Of a stretch of 64,000 nucleotides of DNA, positions 1 through 9,336 are shown piece after piece (the first letter of the stretch is position 1; each line of letters starts with the position of its first letter). The stretch covers positions 62,001-126,000 of the forward strand of contig CAVXJN010000004.1 of the NCBI GenBank assembly GCA_963762165.1, in the 5' to 3' direction. Under the pieces are notes generated by a model that was not told the DNA's origin, made no database searches, and saw only the letters and a list, made by a program, of their open reading frames with translations. Source of the DNA: CAVXJN01 sp963762165 (lineage in GTDB: Bacteria > Pseudomonadota > Gammaproteobacteria > JASBUN01). The position numbers and the translations under genes are program-made.

Positions 1-2
1 CC

Positions 3-671
3 TCCGACGCTGCGCAGGTTGCCCAGAGCGCGGACCAGGAAGCCAAACAGGGCAAGGCCACGGTGGCCCAGGCCGTCAGCAGTATCGAAGCACTTGCCAA
101 GGAGATTGGCACGGCGGCAGAAGTAATCGGCGAGCTGGAACACGAAAGCGTCCAGATCGGCGCTGTCCTCGACGTAATTCGCAATGTTGCCGAACAAACG
201 AATCTTTTGGCGCTGAATGCCGCTATCGAGGCGGCGCGCGCCGGGGAACACGGCCGCGGCTTTTCGGTGGTTGCTGACGAAGTACGTTCCCTCGCCAGCC
301 GTACCCAACAATCCACCGAAGAGATCCAGCGAATGATCGGCAGTCTGCAGAGCAAGGCGCGGGACTCGGTACATGTAATGGAAGTGAGTCAGCAGCAAGC
401 ATCGGATTCCGTGGGGCAGGCCACTGGCACCGGCCAGGCCCTTGATGCCATCACGTCCCGGGTCGGACGCATTTCCGACATGAACACACAGATCGCGACG
501 GCGGCTGAGGAGCAAAGTCTGGTCGCCGATGAAATCAATAAGAACGTTTTGAATATCAAACAAATAGCGGAGGATGCCACCGCCAATGCGGATCAGCTCA
601 GTAGTGCCGGCACGAGCTTGGCCGAACTGGCGCGGGAACTGAGCGGCATGGTCGCGGCCTTTAAGGTGTGA
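3..671 (+). CDS. Methyl-accepting chemotaxis protein, C-terminal part (5' truncated by window)
   Basis: Only the cytoplasmic signalling domain is visible; the reading frame is open to the left edge, so the sensor and membrane part lie outside. The conserved hairpin tip that binds CheA/CheW is intact (EQTNLLALNAAIEAARAGE, then GRGFSVVADEVRSLA). It is flanked by long heptad-type helices and the protein ends in AAFKV. By family knowledge the protein relays chemoeffector binding to the CheA kinase. The ligand cannot be inferred. A related but broken copy lies near 45.9 kb. Confidence 0.95.
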   Translation, partial: SDAAQVAQSADQEAKQGKATVAQAVSSIEALAKEIGTAAEVIGELEHESVQIGAVLDVIRNVAEQTNLLALNAAIEAARAGEHGRGFSVVADEVRSLASRTQQSTEEIQRMIGSLQSKARDSVHVMEVSQQQASDSVGQATGTGQALDAITSRVGRISDMNTQIATAAEEQSLVADEINKNVLNIKQIAEDATANADQLSSAGTSLAELARELSGMVAAFKV

Positions 672-808
672 GGGGCCGGGCAAGGGCCGTGTCCGTCAAT
701 GTTTTGGGGTCTCCTGCCGATACAACAGGGCAGGCGGCCCCGCGCACCTTTTACCTCGTGCGGTATATGGCCATTGACTTTGGCTAAATTCCTAATAAAG
801 TTGGCACG

Positions 809-2920
809 ATGCAGCAACCAATGCAGGAAGTGCTCGAAAATATAGAGGTAAGTAAGCTCCCATCCTTCCCCCACGTGTTGGTGAAGCTGTTGGAGGCGTG
901 CCAACGCCCCGATGCCGCAATTTCGAGCCTGTCGACAATCGTCGACAAGGACGCCGCTTTGAGCGCCAAAGTGATCGCAGCGGCCAACTCACCGTTATAT
1001 GGGCTGCGTAATCCGGTGCGCTCAGTGGAGCGCACTTTGGTGGTCCTTGGCTTCGATACGATCAAAACCATCGCCATCGCGTCTGCCGTGCATCAGTTTT
1101 TCGCCAATCTGAGTGCGGACCGCGGCGCGTTTCTGAAATCGTTTTGGCGTCATTCCATGCGCTGCGCCACCCTGGCCCGTAATTTAGCCAGCCTCAGCGG
1201 CTACCCGAATCGCGACGAAGCCTTTCTGGCCGGTTTGCTGCATGACGTCGGTAAACTGGTACTGGCGCAACGGTACCCGGACAAGTACGGCGCGGTGCAA
1301 ACCCTCGCCGATGAGCATCATGACCTCGTGGCCCAGGAGCGCGAGCACTTCGGCATTGCGCACCACGAAGTCGGTTTCTGGTTGATCCGCAACTGGCATC
1401 TGGACTCTTTCCTGGCCGAGGCGGTGCTTCACCACCATGAGCCATCTCCGCGTCTGATCGAGTCCCACCCGCTGGTGCGTATCGTCCACGTCGCCAATCT
1501 TTGGGCAGTCTCGGACGTTTTGGGGAGCGAGCCGGGGGCGCAAGCGGCGCAAACGCTGTTTGGCCTGACTTTCGAAATGAGCGCGGAGCAGGTGCGCCAA
1601 GCAGAGCAGGAAGTGGCGAAAGTCGCGGCGTCGCTCGATATCGACGTATCAGAGGCTGATAGTTATGAACGCCGGCAGGTGGTTCAGGCGCAGGATGCTG
1701 CTGTAATGGACCGACTCGCAGCCGAAGTGCGCAACATCGGTTTGCTCGACGGCGTGCGCCGACAACTCGGACGCGTGTCGGGGGGATCTACCCTGGACGT
1801 GATCCGCGAAAGCGTGCGCATGCTGTTCGATGTGCAGAGGCCGCTATTGTTTTTGGTTTCCGAGGACGCAGTTCAGGTGCGCGGCCAGCCGTTCGGCAGC
1901 GACGATGCGTTGGTGGCGGAAGTGGAGTTCCCGGTGGTCTCTGAGCAAAGTCTGGTCAGCCAGGCGGTTCGCGAGCGCCGGCCGTTCGCCTCTTTCGACG
2001 AGTCAGTTGAGCTCTCCATCGTCGATCGCCAGATCGCGCATCTGGCACAGCAGGATGGTTTGTTGTGTGTCCCCATGATCACTGCCGGGGTGGCGGTCGG
2101 TGTCCTGGTATTGGGAGTGGGCGATATGCAAACCCGTCGATTTGCGCGCCAGCAGGGACTGTTGGAATCGTTCGGGGCGGAGGTCGCTCGGGCATTGGCA
2201 GCGGACCGATTGCGTGACCGGGAACGGCGAGATGCCGCCGAGGAATGCCGGGCGCAGTTCGAAGCACGCGCCAGAGCGCTGGTGCACGAAGCCAACAATC
2301 CGTTGGCCGTGATGCAAAACTATCTGCATCTCCTGTCCGACAAACTTGAGCAGCACCATCCTGCGCAAGCAGATTTGACGGTCATTCGCGAAGAAATCGA
2401 ACGCGTCGGTACGATGCTCAGGCGGATGTCGGAGTCCGGCGCCGATGCGCAGGACGAAGGTGTACTGAATTTAAACCGAGTCGTCGAGGATTTGGTACGT
2501 GTATTCCAGCGCTCTTTGTTCGAACCTGCTGGAATCCAGGCGACGATGGACCTGGACCGCGACATCCCGGTGCTCACCAGCAGTCGGAGCGCATTCAAGC
2601 AAGTACTGGTGAACTTGCTGAAAAATGCGGCCGAGGCGCTGCAGAACGGTGGAACGATTGCCATTGCGACCCAGGATCATGTGAATTTCAACGGCGCTGA
2701 GTTTGTCGAAATTGTGGTGACCGACAGCGGGCCGGGAATTCCCGAGCCGATTTTGGAGACCCTATTTCAGCCGGTGCAAAGTACGAAAAGTGCCCAGCAT
2801 TCCGGGCTTGGACTGACCATTGTGCGTAGTCTCGTCAACGAACTCGGCGGGATGATAAGCTGCAGGAGTGATAACACAGGGACGAGATTTCAGGTTCTAC
2901 TGCCTCGCGTAGTCGAATAG
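809..2920 (+). CDS. HDOD-GAF-histidine kinase fusion protein
   Basis: 703 aa. An N-terminal HDOD domain spans about residues 1-290 (AANSPLYGL and the HD-like LLHDVGKLVLA motif). A GAF-like region spans about 330-470. A C-terminal kinase has its phospho-acceptor His at about 493 in VHEANNPLAVM. An ATPase domain follows, with an N box (NLLKNAAEAL) and G boxes (DSGPGIP, GLGLTIV). HDOD proteins are usually regulators without catalysis, and a direct fusion to a full kinase core is less common. No membrane segments are seen, so it should be cytoplasmic. It precedes a REC-PAS-GGDEF-EAL protein by about 180 bp on the same strand, which suggests but does not prove a phosphorelay into c-di-GMP turnover. 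Confidence 0.88.
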   Translation: MQQPMQEVLENIEVSKLPSFPHVLVKLLEACQRPDAAISSLSTIVDKDAALSAKVIAAANSPLYGLRNPVRSVERTLVVLGFDTIKTIAIASAVHQFFANLSADRGAFLKSFWRHSMRCATLARNLASLSGYPNRDEAFLAGLLHDVGKLVLAQRYPDKYGAVQTLADEHHDLVAQEREHFGIAHHEVGFWLIRNWHLDSFLAEAVLHHHEPSPRLIESHPLVRIVHVANLWAVSDVLGSEPGAQAAQTLFGLTFEMSAEQVRQAEQEVAKVAASLDIDVSEADSYERRQVVQAQDAAVMDRLAAEVRNIGLLDGVRRQLGRVSGGSTLDVIRESVRMLFDVQRPLLFLVSEDAVQVRGQPFGSDDALVAEVEFPVVSEQSLVSQAVRERRPFASFDESVELSIVDRQIAHLAQQDGLLCVPMITAGVAVGVLVLGVGDMQTRRFARQQGLLESFGAEVARALAADRLRDRERRDAAEECRAQFEARARALVHEANNPLAVMQNYLHLLSDKLEQHHPAQADLTVIREEIERVGTMLRRMSESGADAQDEGVLNLNRVVEDLVRVFQRSLFEPAGIQATMDLDRDIPVLTSSRSAFKQVLVNLLKNAAEALQNGGTIAIATQDHVNFNGAEFVEIVVTDSGPGIPEPILETLFQPVQSTKSAQHSGLGLTIVRSLVNELGGMISCRSDNTGTRFQVLLPRVVE

Positions 2921-3104
2921 CGAGGCCGAGTGGCGTGATAAGGGGACGTTGATCGCGCCGTTCATTGCGAATCGGCGCTATTGACGCGCGCAACTAGAAT
3001 CGATGTCAAGAGCCGCCAGGCACGCGGGACAGGCGGAGCCAACGTACAAATAATAGTTGGTCGATTGCGGTTCTAGCTTAAAGTTCAGAGGGGGTGGAAG
3101 CGCC

Positions 3105-5291
3105 ATGGCTTCCAAAATAAGAATTCTCGTCGTCGATGACGAAACCCGCCTGCGAGAGAGTCTCGTCGAACTCATCGCTCGGCACGGTTACGAAGCGCAC
3201 GCCGCATCCGGCGGCAAGGCGGCCGTGTCGATGCTGGAAACCCAAAACTTCGATCTGCTGCTGCTTGATCTGAGAATGCCGGATATGACTGGCATCGAAG
3301 TCATGCAGTTCATCAATTCACGTGGTCTTGACGTAACCGTGATCGTGGTCAGCGGCGATAGCTCGTTCGACGGCGCGGTGACTGTGTTGCGACAAGGCGC
3401 ATACGATTATGTCAAAAAACCATATGCTGCCGAAGAACTCTTGCGCACGGTAGACAATGCTGTCAATAAGCGACGCCTCGAGCACGAGAACAGCGCCATG
3501 CATTCACGCTTGGCAGAATCCGAGAAATTACATCGTTATATTGTCAACAGCTCGCCCGACATTATCTATATGCTCGATCCGGACGGATGCTTTACTTTTT
3601 TGAACGAACGCGTCGAATCGCTTCTCGGCTACCGAGTCGATGATCTCGTTGGCAAGCATTACAGCGTCATTCTTCACGACGAAGACGTAGAGCAAGCGAA
3701 TTACCGGTTCAATGAGCGACGTACCGGAGAGCGGTCGTCGAGGAATGTCGAATTGCGCTTGAAATGCCGGGATGGAATTGGCGCACCACGCTATTTCGAG
3801 AGCAATGAGCTTCCCATTGAAATGAGTGCAATGGGCGTATATGCGCGGACTGAAAGTGGCGGGCGTGGCAAGTTTCTCGGTACTTACGGTATCGCACGCG
3901 ATATCACGGAGCGAAAGAGAGCCGAAGAAATCATAAGCTATCAGGCAAATCACGACCTTCTCACCGGACTTCCCAATCGGACGTTGCTCAAAGACCGTCT
4001 AAGCCTTGCCATCAGTCATTCCCGTCGCAACAGCCAATCCCTCGCGGTGTTATTTCTGGACCTGGACCGCTTCAAGCTGATTAACGACACGCTGGGTCAC
4101 GTTGCCGGCGACGAATTGCTGCAATCCGTGTCGTCCCGGCTGAAGGACTGCCTGCGCGAAGGCGACACGCTGGCCCGCGTAGGCGGCGACGAATTCATGT
4201 TGTTGTTGCCGGAAGTCCGCACGGACGAGGATGCCGCGAAGGTCGCGCAGAAGATCATCGAAGTGCTGAAACACCCATTTACCATCGATGGTCACGACGT
4301 GTTTGTAAGCGTCAGTATTGGCGTTGCCATTTATCCGCGCGACGGCAAGACCTTGGATAGCCTGATCAAGAATGCCGATATTGCCATGTATCACATCAAA
4401 GAGCGCGGTAAAGACGGCATGCAGTTTTTCTCACAGCACATGAATGCCACACTGTCGCGCTATTTGTCGCTCGAAAGCGGGATGCGCAAAGCGCTGGAGT
4501 TGAATCAATTCCGTGTCTATTACCAGCCGCAGGTGGATATCGTCAGCGGGCAGGTGGTGGGGCTGGAGGCACTGATCCGGTGGCAGCATCCGACGCGTGG
4601 CCTGCTTCCGCCTATGGAGTTCGTGCCGCTGGCAGAAGAAAACGGCCTGATAATCCCCATAGGGGATTGGCTGTTGAGCACTGCCTGCGAGCAAATCGCG
4701 CGTTGGCGAGACGCAGGACTGCCACATGTTCGCGTTGCGGTGAACTTGTCCGCGCTGCAGGTCGAACAGCCGTCTTTCGTCGAACGCGTAATCTCGGTGC
4801 TTGACCAGTACGGTCTTCCAGGCAGTGCGTTGGAATTGGAAATCACCGAAAACGTCATCATGAAGGATATGGATATCGTCGTGCAGAAGTTACGCCAGCT
4901 GAGCAGCCGTGGTATACGAATCGCGATCGACGATTTCGGAACCGGCTATTCGTCGCTGAGTTATCTGCGCAAGCTGCCGATCCATACTTTGAAGATCGAT
5001 CGCTCTTTTGTGCACGACATTCGTCACGAATCCGGAGACGGTTCCATCGTCACTGCAATTGTGGCGATGGCGAAAGGTCTGCGCTTGAAGTTGATCGCGG
5101 AGGGTGTGGAGCATCAGGCGCAACTGGATTACCTGCGTGCCCTCGGCTGCCATGAGATGCAGGGTTTCCTGTTCAGTCGGCCGCTCGAAGCGAGCCAGGC
5201 CAGGCGGCTGATTGCCGGAGGCGTCAATTTCGACGGATTTACGACACAAGGGCCGGGAGACGCCGGGTCGGCGCCGGGCGCGAGCGCCTGA
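3105..5291 (+). CDS. REC-PAS-GGDEF-EAL response regulator (c-di-GMP turnover)
   Basis: 728 aa from the ATG at 3105, which has a GAGGGGG-type ribosome site; an upstream in-frame ATG at 3057 lacks one. Order: receiver domain with phospho-Asp at about residue 55 (LLLLDLRMPDM), a PAS domain at about 140-275 (YIVNSSPDIIYML), a diguanylate cyclase domain with intact GGDEF at 360-364, and an EAL phosphodiesterase domain with intact EAL at 488-490 plus the DDFGTGYSSL loop. Both catalytic signatures are present, so net activity cannot be called. The likely input is phosphorylation, perhaps by the kinase fusion just upstream. Confidence 0.93.
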   Translation: MASKIRILVVDDETRLRESLVELIARHGYEAHAASGGKAAVSMLETQNFDLLLLDLRMPDMTGIEVMQFINSRGLDVTVIVVSGDSSFDGAVTVLRQGAYDYVKKPYAAEELLRTVDNAVNKRRLEHENSAMHSRLAESEKLHRYIVNSSPDIIYMLDPDGCFTFLNERVESLLGYRVDDLVGKHYSVILHDEDVEQANYRFNERRTGERSSRNVELRLKCRDGIGAPRYFESNELPIEMSAMGVYARTESGGRGKFLGTYGIARDITERKRAEEIISYQANHDLLTGLPNRTLLKDRLSLAISHSRRNSQSLAVLFLDLDRFKLINDTLGHVAGDELLQSVSSRLKDCLREGDTLARVGGDEFMLLLPEVRTDEDAAKVAQKIIEVLKHPFTIDGHDVFVSVSIGVAIYPRDGKTLDSLIKNADIAMYHIKERGKDGMQFFSQHMNATLSRYLSLESGMRKALELNQFRVYYQPQVDIVSGQVVGLEALIRWQHPTRGLLPPMEFVPLAEENGLIIPIGDWLLSTACEQIARWRDAGLPHVRVAVNLSALQVEQPSFVERVISVLDQYGLPGSALELEITENVIMKDMDIVVQKLRQLSSRGIRIAIDDFGTGYSSLSYLRKLPIHTLKIDRSFVHDIRHESGDGSIVTAIVAMAKGLRLKLIAEGVEHQAQLDYLRALGCHEMQGFLFSRPLEASQARRLIAGGVNFDGFTTQGPGDAGSAPGASA

Positions 5292-5295
5292 CCGA

Positions 5296-5727
5296 TCAAC
5301 TCGGATTGTCGGGTTCGTTCGCCGGAGTGGGCGATTCCTCCGGGTGCACCGTCGCGCGCTGCCGTGCGGAAAAGATGCCGATTCCAATGGTCACCAACAG
5401 CAGCACGATCAGCCAAAGCGGCCGATAACCGGCCAGCACGTTCAAGCCCGGGGCCAATCCGCGCAATGCCAGATCTGCCACTATCAACACAATGCCGCTG
5501 ATTGCCAGCCATTTTGAGTTGGGCATGATCAGAAAACCACTGTAAATCACATAGGGAACGAGACCAAAGACGAACAACGTCCAATGGATCTCGTAGGCGG
5601 TGGCGCCGACCTGAAGCTTGAGGCTGCTGATAAAGGCGATCAGTAACCCCAGAATCAAAACGCCATAAGGGATGCGGCAAAGCGGATCAAGTCTGCCTTC
5701 GGGAGCTTGGTCGGGTATGCAACTCAT
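5296..5727 (-). CDS. Small four-TM membrane protein, function unknown
   Basis: 143 aa from the ATG at 5727, which has a GGAGGG ribosome site. After a hydrophilic start (MSCIPDQAPEG) there are four hydrophobic segments: YGVLILGLLIAFISS, IHWTLFVFGLVPYVIYSG, WLAISGIVLIVADLAL and LWLIVLLLVTIGIGIF. A short acidic, proline-rich tail follows. I do not recognise the family. Its end lies 4 bp from the convergent GGDEF-EAL gene, and it diverges from the CbiM-like gene, so it may share a control region with that gene. Confidence 0.75.
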   Translation of the reverse strand: MSCIPDQAPEGRLDPLCRIPYGVLILGLLIAFISSLKLQVGATAYEIHWTLFVFGLVPYVIYSGFLIMPNSKWLAISGIVLIVADLALRGLAPGLNVLAGYRPLWLIVLLLVTIGIGIFSARQRATVHPEESPTPANEPDNPS

Positions 5728-5853
5728 GGTGCACCCTCCGGTTTTTGCGTCACAAACGTACCCATGTAATGCGGAGAATAGCCATACCTCGCGATAGTGC
5801 AATGTAACGGAGTTCTGCTAATTTTGCGGTAACGTACTCGAGATTGGATAATG

Positions 5854-5870
5854 GTCGGCACTAAGCCGAC
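5854..5870. other. Short hairpin just upstream of the CbiM-like start
   Basis: Perfect 6-bp stem (GTCGGC / GCCGAC) with a 5-nt loop, ending 15 nt before the ATG at 5886, which lacks a clear Shine-Dalgarno. It could influence translation or be an operator half in the divergent control region. No riboswitch consensus was recognised. Confidence 0.35.
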
Positions 5871-5885
5871 ACGATAGCCATTGCG

Positions 5886-6551
5886 ATGAACATTCCGGAC
5901 GGTTTGCTGCCTGCGATATGGCTCTGGTTGGGCCATCTGATCTACTGGCCGCTGTTGCTGCACGCGCTGCGCGTTGCGCCCTGGTATCACCTACGCGACA
6001 AAGAGTCGCTGCACGTACTGCTCGGAGCCATAGTAGCCATATTGCTGATATGGACGATGCAGGCCGGGTTCGCCCAGGGGATGAACCTGCATCTGCTTGG
6101 CGCTACTCTCTTGACGCTGATGTTCGGGTGGCGATTCGCGGTTTTGTGTATGAGCCTCGTGGTGTTGGGGTCGACGTTGAATGGAGGCGGCGGCTGGGTG
6201 GTATTCCCGGTCAATGCGCTGCTGCTCGGAGCGGTACCGGTGTTGGTCAGTCATTTGGTGTATCGATTCGCCGACCGCAAATTGCCCAATCATTTCTTCG
6301 TCTATATTTTTCTGTGCGCGTTTTTCGGCGCTGCGATCGCGATGGGCTCGGTAGGCCTGCTCAGCAGCGCGGTGCTGCATCTGGCTGGTGTCTACAGCTT
6401 TGAGTACATCAATTACAATTACCTTCGTTACTTCCCGTTGCTGATGTTCCCGGAGGCATTCATTACCGGCATGATCATGACTTTGCTGGTCGTGTACTAT
6501 CCGCGATGGGTCAGTACGTTCGACGACGCACGCTATCTCAAGAACCACTAG
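5886..6551 (+). CDS. CbiM-like energy-coupling-factor membrane protein
   Basis: 221 aa, about six hydrophobic segments. It begins MNIPDGLLP, the N-terminal signature of the CbiM/NikM family of cobalt and nickel uptake proteins, in which Met1-His2 help bind the metal. Here position 2 is Asn. Later conserved-looking pieces include a Gly-rich NGGGGWVVFPVNALLLG and LLMFPEAFITGMIMT. There are no adjacent CbiN, CbiQ or ATPase genes, so a complete ECF importer is not encoded here. It may be the stand-alone proteobacterial branch of the family with an unknown substrate. tatD follows 4 bp downstream, probably co-transcribed. Confidence 0.75.
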   Translation: MNIPDGLLPAIWLWLGHLIYWPLLLHALRVAPWYHLRDKESLHVLLGAIVAILLIWTMQAGFAQGMNLHLLGATLLTLMFGWRFAVLCMSLVVLGSTLNGGGGWVVFPVNALLLGAVPVLVSHLVYRFADRKLPNHFFVYIFLCAFFGAAIAMGSVGLLSSAVLHLAGVYSFEYINYNYLRYFPLLMFPEAFITGMIMTLLVVYYPRWVSTFDDARYLKNH

Positions 6552-6555
6552 CACG

Positions 6556-7383
6556 ATGATCGACATCGGCGTCAATTTGACTCACGAGTCGTTCGCGCAC
6601 GATTTCGACCAGGTGCTGGCGCGCGCCGCCGCCGCCGGGGTGGCCGGAATGATCGTCACCGGCACGGACCCGGCTCACTCCCACCAGGCGATTGAGTTGG
6701 CCCGTGCCCATCCCCGGCTTATGCGCGCTACCGCGGGAATTCATCCTCACCATGCAGATCAGTTCGTCGATATTGCGCAATCCGGTCTCGCGGATGCGGT
6801 AATTGCGCAGGAAACGGTCGCGGTCGGCGAATGTGGTTTGGACTTCAATCGTGATTTCAGTCCCCGAGCGGATCAACGACGTTGCTTCGAAGCGCAACTG
6901 GAGTTGGCGGCGGAAACTCGGAAACCGGCGTTCTTGCATCAACGTGACGCACACGAAGAGTTCTTGCGCATCCTGAGCCGCCATCGAGCTCGGCTGGATG
7001 GTGCTGTTGCCCATTGCTTTACCGGTGGTCCGGAACAGCTTGCGGCATATGTGGACCTGGACCTGTACCTTGGTGTCACCGGGTGGGTTTGCGATGAACG
7101 CCGAGGGCACGAGTTGCGTGAAAGCGTGGCGCGGATTCCACAGGAGCGCCTTTTGATCGAAACCGATGCCCCTTATCTATTGCCGCGAGACCTGCACCCC
7201 AGACCAAAATCACGGCGCAACGAGCCCGCCATGCTGAGCCATGTCTGCGCCGCAATCGCGGCGCTGCGCGGCGAAGACGCTGCGGTGGTGGCGGACTATA
7301 CTGCCGCCAATGCGCGTCGCTTGTTCCGCTTGCCGGGCGACCTGTTTCAGATCGGAATGAAAACGGCCGACGCCACGCCCTGA
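6556..7383 (+). CDS. tatD: TatD family metal-dependent hydrolase
   Basis: 275 aa, typical length. The TatD motifs are readable in order: MIDIGVNLTH near the N terminus, GIHPHHA, VAVGECGLDFNRDF, FLHQRDA, HCFTGG and IETDAPYLLPRDL at the C terminus. They supply the metal ligands of the amidohydrolase-type barrel. The family contains Mg-dependent DNases with 3'-5' activity in DNA repair and turnover. Its 3' end overlaps the convergent lipoprotein gene by 37 bp. Confidence 0.92.
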   Translation: MIDIGVNLTHESFAHDFDQVLARAAAAGVAGMIVTGTDPAHSHQAIELARAHPRLMRATAGIHPHHADQFVDIAQSGLADAVIAQETVAVGECGLDFNRDFSPRADQRRCFEAQLELAAETRKPAFLHQRDAHEEFLRILSRHRARLDGAVAHCFTGGPEQLAAYVDLDLYLGVTGWVCDERRGHELRESVARIPQERLLIETDAPYLLPRDLHPRPKSRRNEPAMLSHVCAAIAALRGEDAAVVADYTAANARRLFRLPGDLFQIGMKTADATP

Positions 7384-8066
7384 ATGACCTGCTTGATGCG
7401 GCGGTCGGACTTGGCTGCCATGATATCTGCCATCGAATCCTGATGCGCGATGATCTTGCCGATGAGACGCTCGAAGCTCAAATTCGGGTCGTCCGGATCC
7501 AGTGAAGTGCTGAGCAATAGTAAATCGCCTTCGGCATCGCGAGCCGTACGCAATTTCCATGCGGCGATTTCCACATTGCGGGCGGCATTGTAGAGGCGTT
7601 GCGCATCGAGGTCGTCGAACATGAAGAATTCCGTTCGGCCATTGTAGGACTCGATGACCATGCCGCAGAGCCCGGCGACAAGAGCGAGCACGCGATCACC
7701 GGTGTAATGGTCGTCAAACGCCAGGCGCATGGCGTCGATTCCCTGCTTGCCATTCAGTGCCGGGAAGTCCCAGTGCTGAGTTTCAAAAACCTTGGCCACC
7801 GCCTGTTCCATCGATGCTGCACCGCCTTTGCGCCATTCGCGAGGATTGCGGCGATACAGCTTTTCCATGAGTTCGCGCAGATATGCCAGCGTGCGCCGTT
7901 GATGGTATTCCGCAATCAGGTCGATATCGGTTTTCATGATCGACTGCAACCGGAATCCCTGTTCCGCCCGGTACGGCGCTCGTGTCGTTGCGGTGCAGCC
8001 GAGCAACAGCGTGCACAGTAAGGTTCCGGATACGACCCATACCATGTGGTTTAGAATGCGTTGCAT
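7347..8066 (-). CDS. Putative lipoprotein, function unknown
   Basis: 239 aa with a clear lipoprotein signal: a hydrophobic stretch ending in the lipobox LLLGC at about residues 20-24. The mature part is soluble, helical-looking and rich in charged residues (DIDLIAEYHQRRTLAYLRE; RNVEIAAWKLRTARDAEG). It starts 9 bp after the end of the upstream gene (8629-8075), so the two are probably one operon. The family is not recognised. It should be anchored in the cell envelope. Confidence 0.8.
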   Translation of the reverse strand: MQRILNHMVWVVSGTLLCTLLLGCTATTRAPYRAEQGFRLQSIMKTDIDLIAEYHQRRTLAYLRELMEKLYRRNPREWRKGGAASMEQAVAKVFETQHWDFPALNGKQGIDAMRLAFDDHYTGDRVLALVAGLCGMVIESYNGRTEFFMFDDLDAQRLYNAARNVEIAAWKLRTARDAEGDLLLLSTSLDPDDPNLSFERLIGKIIAHQDSMADIMAAKSDRRIKQVIQGVASAVFIPI

Positions 8067-8074
8067 CTCGGTCG

Positions 8075-8629
8075 CTAGTGCTGTTCAAGACGTGCCAATT
8101 CAGAGAGTATGGAGAGTACAAGCGACTCACCCAATTTGCCCATGCCTTTGCAGAGTCGATCTGCATCGCGTTCACCGTGCATCAGCGGTCGCAACAGCCC
8201 CCCTAAACGCGCCATGTCGCCGCCAACGGCCTGCATTTGTTCCGCCATCGAGCCGAGGACATGTACCGCGCCCGGATCTCCATGGGATGCTTTGTGAATA
8301 ATGCCCGCCAGACCTGGGGCGGCGGCGGCGGGGTCCGGCTTTGCCTCCGCATCAGGCAGCAGGTCGGGATTGCGCAATCCCATCAACAAGCGATCAATGA
8401 TTACGCGATCGTCCTCGTCCAGTTCGCGCAGCAACGCTTCGTCGCGGCGGCCGTCGAGTATCGCCCGTAGTGCGCGAGCCAACGCGCCTTCTCCATACTG
8501 CTGTAAGGTCTGCAGCACGGGCTCCAACTCGCTGCGTCGACTGGGATCGCGACATGCATGCGCGACCGCGACGATCAACTTGGAGTGCGCGGCGACGATT
8601 TGATCTTCCCTTGAATCGGTGACGCTCAT
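8075..8629 (-). CDS. Conserved-looking hypothetical protein
   Basis: 184 aa from the ATG at 8629 (MSVTDSREDQ). A longer in-frame start at 8695 adds a stretch without protein character. The sequence is Leu/Ala/Arg-rich and helical. It has a segment with acidic residues (LRELDEDDRVIIDRLLMGL), a Pro/Ala linker and a second helical half (ARLGGLLRPLMHGERDA). There is no signal peptide. It lies upstream of, and probably co-transcribed with, the lipoprotein gene. Function unknown. Confidence 0.7.
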   Translation of the reverse strand: MSVTDSREDQIVAAHSKLIVAVAHACRDPSRRSELEPVLQTLQQYGEGALARALRAILDGRRDEALLRELDEDDRVIIDRLLMGLRNPDLLPDAEAKPDPAAAAPGLAGIIHKASHGDPGAVHVLGSMAEQMQAVGGDMARLGGLLRPLMHGERDADRLCKGMGKLGESLVLSILSELARLEQH

Positions 8630-8766
8630 GGTAAAATTCTGAGGATTGGAGATGATCGGCCCGTCGAGGATTATTGCATGGTGTGCGAGCGGCACAAAGC
8701 GCGCTGGCGAGGCCCGGCGTCGTGTTAGGGTTTAGCACTTGAATGCCGCAGGAATGACGGAAGAGT

Positions 8767-9336
8767 ATGGCAAGTACCTGCACAGTCGCCGTGGTTTCTG
8801 ACACCCATGGATGTCTAGATCCTCGCGTCATGAACGTCGTCAAAGAGTGTGATTACGCTGTGCATGCGGGTGATATCGGCGGTGCCTCAGTGCTGGCGGC
8901 GCTATGTCCGAAATCCGGCGAAGTGTTTGCGGTGCTAGGCAACAACGATACGGCGGACAAATGGGCGGCGCGTGAACGGAATCGGTTGCAGACGCTGAAG
9001 TCGGTGGCGGAGGTCGAGCTTCCCGGGGGCACGCTCGTGGTGATACATGGTGATTGTGTGCTGCCGGCACGCGAACGGCACAGTCGACTTCGCAGCCTAT
9101 TTCCCGCAGCGCGGGCAATCGTATACGGGCATAGCCACCGATTGCGCGAGGATTGCAGTGAGTTGCCCTGGGTGTTGAATCCCGGGGCAGCGGGTCGATC
9201 CCGAACCTTTGGGGGCCCGTCTTGCATGATATTGCATGCGAACGCACGACGTTGGCGCGTGCAATCGCTGCGCTTTCCGCAACTGCCGCCTACAATGGGG
9301 CGTCGATCTGCGTCAGCAACCGACGCCGCTCGGTGA
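8767..9336 (+). CDS. YfcE/MJ0936-type metallophosphoesterase
   Basis: 189 aa. The calcineurin-like phosphoesterase metal motifs are complete: VVSDTHG, HAGDIGG, VLGNND, VVIHGD and VYGHSHR, followed by the family's VLNPGAAGRSR. These single-domain enzymes hydrolyse phosphodiesters with Mn or similar metals; the physiological substrate is usually unknown. The last 47 bp overlap a small convergent gene. Confidence 0.9.
   Translation: MASTCTVAVVSDTHGCLDPRVMNVVKECDYAVHAGDIGGASVLAALCPKSGEVFAVLGNNDTADKWAARERNRLQTLKSVAEVELPGGTLVVIHGDCVLPARERHSRLRSLFPAARAIVYGHSHRLREDCSELPWVLNPGAAGRSRTFGGPSCMILHANARRWRVQSLRFPQLPPTMGRRSASATDAAR

Noticed and set aside
5728..5885. Cobalamin riboswitch before the CbiM-like gene
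   Set aside because: The 158-bp region is too short and lacks a recognisable B12-box; only a small hairpin is visible.
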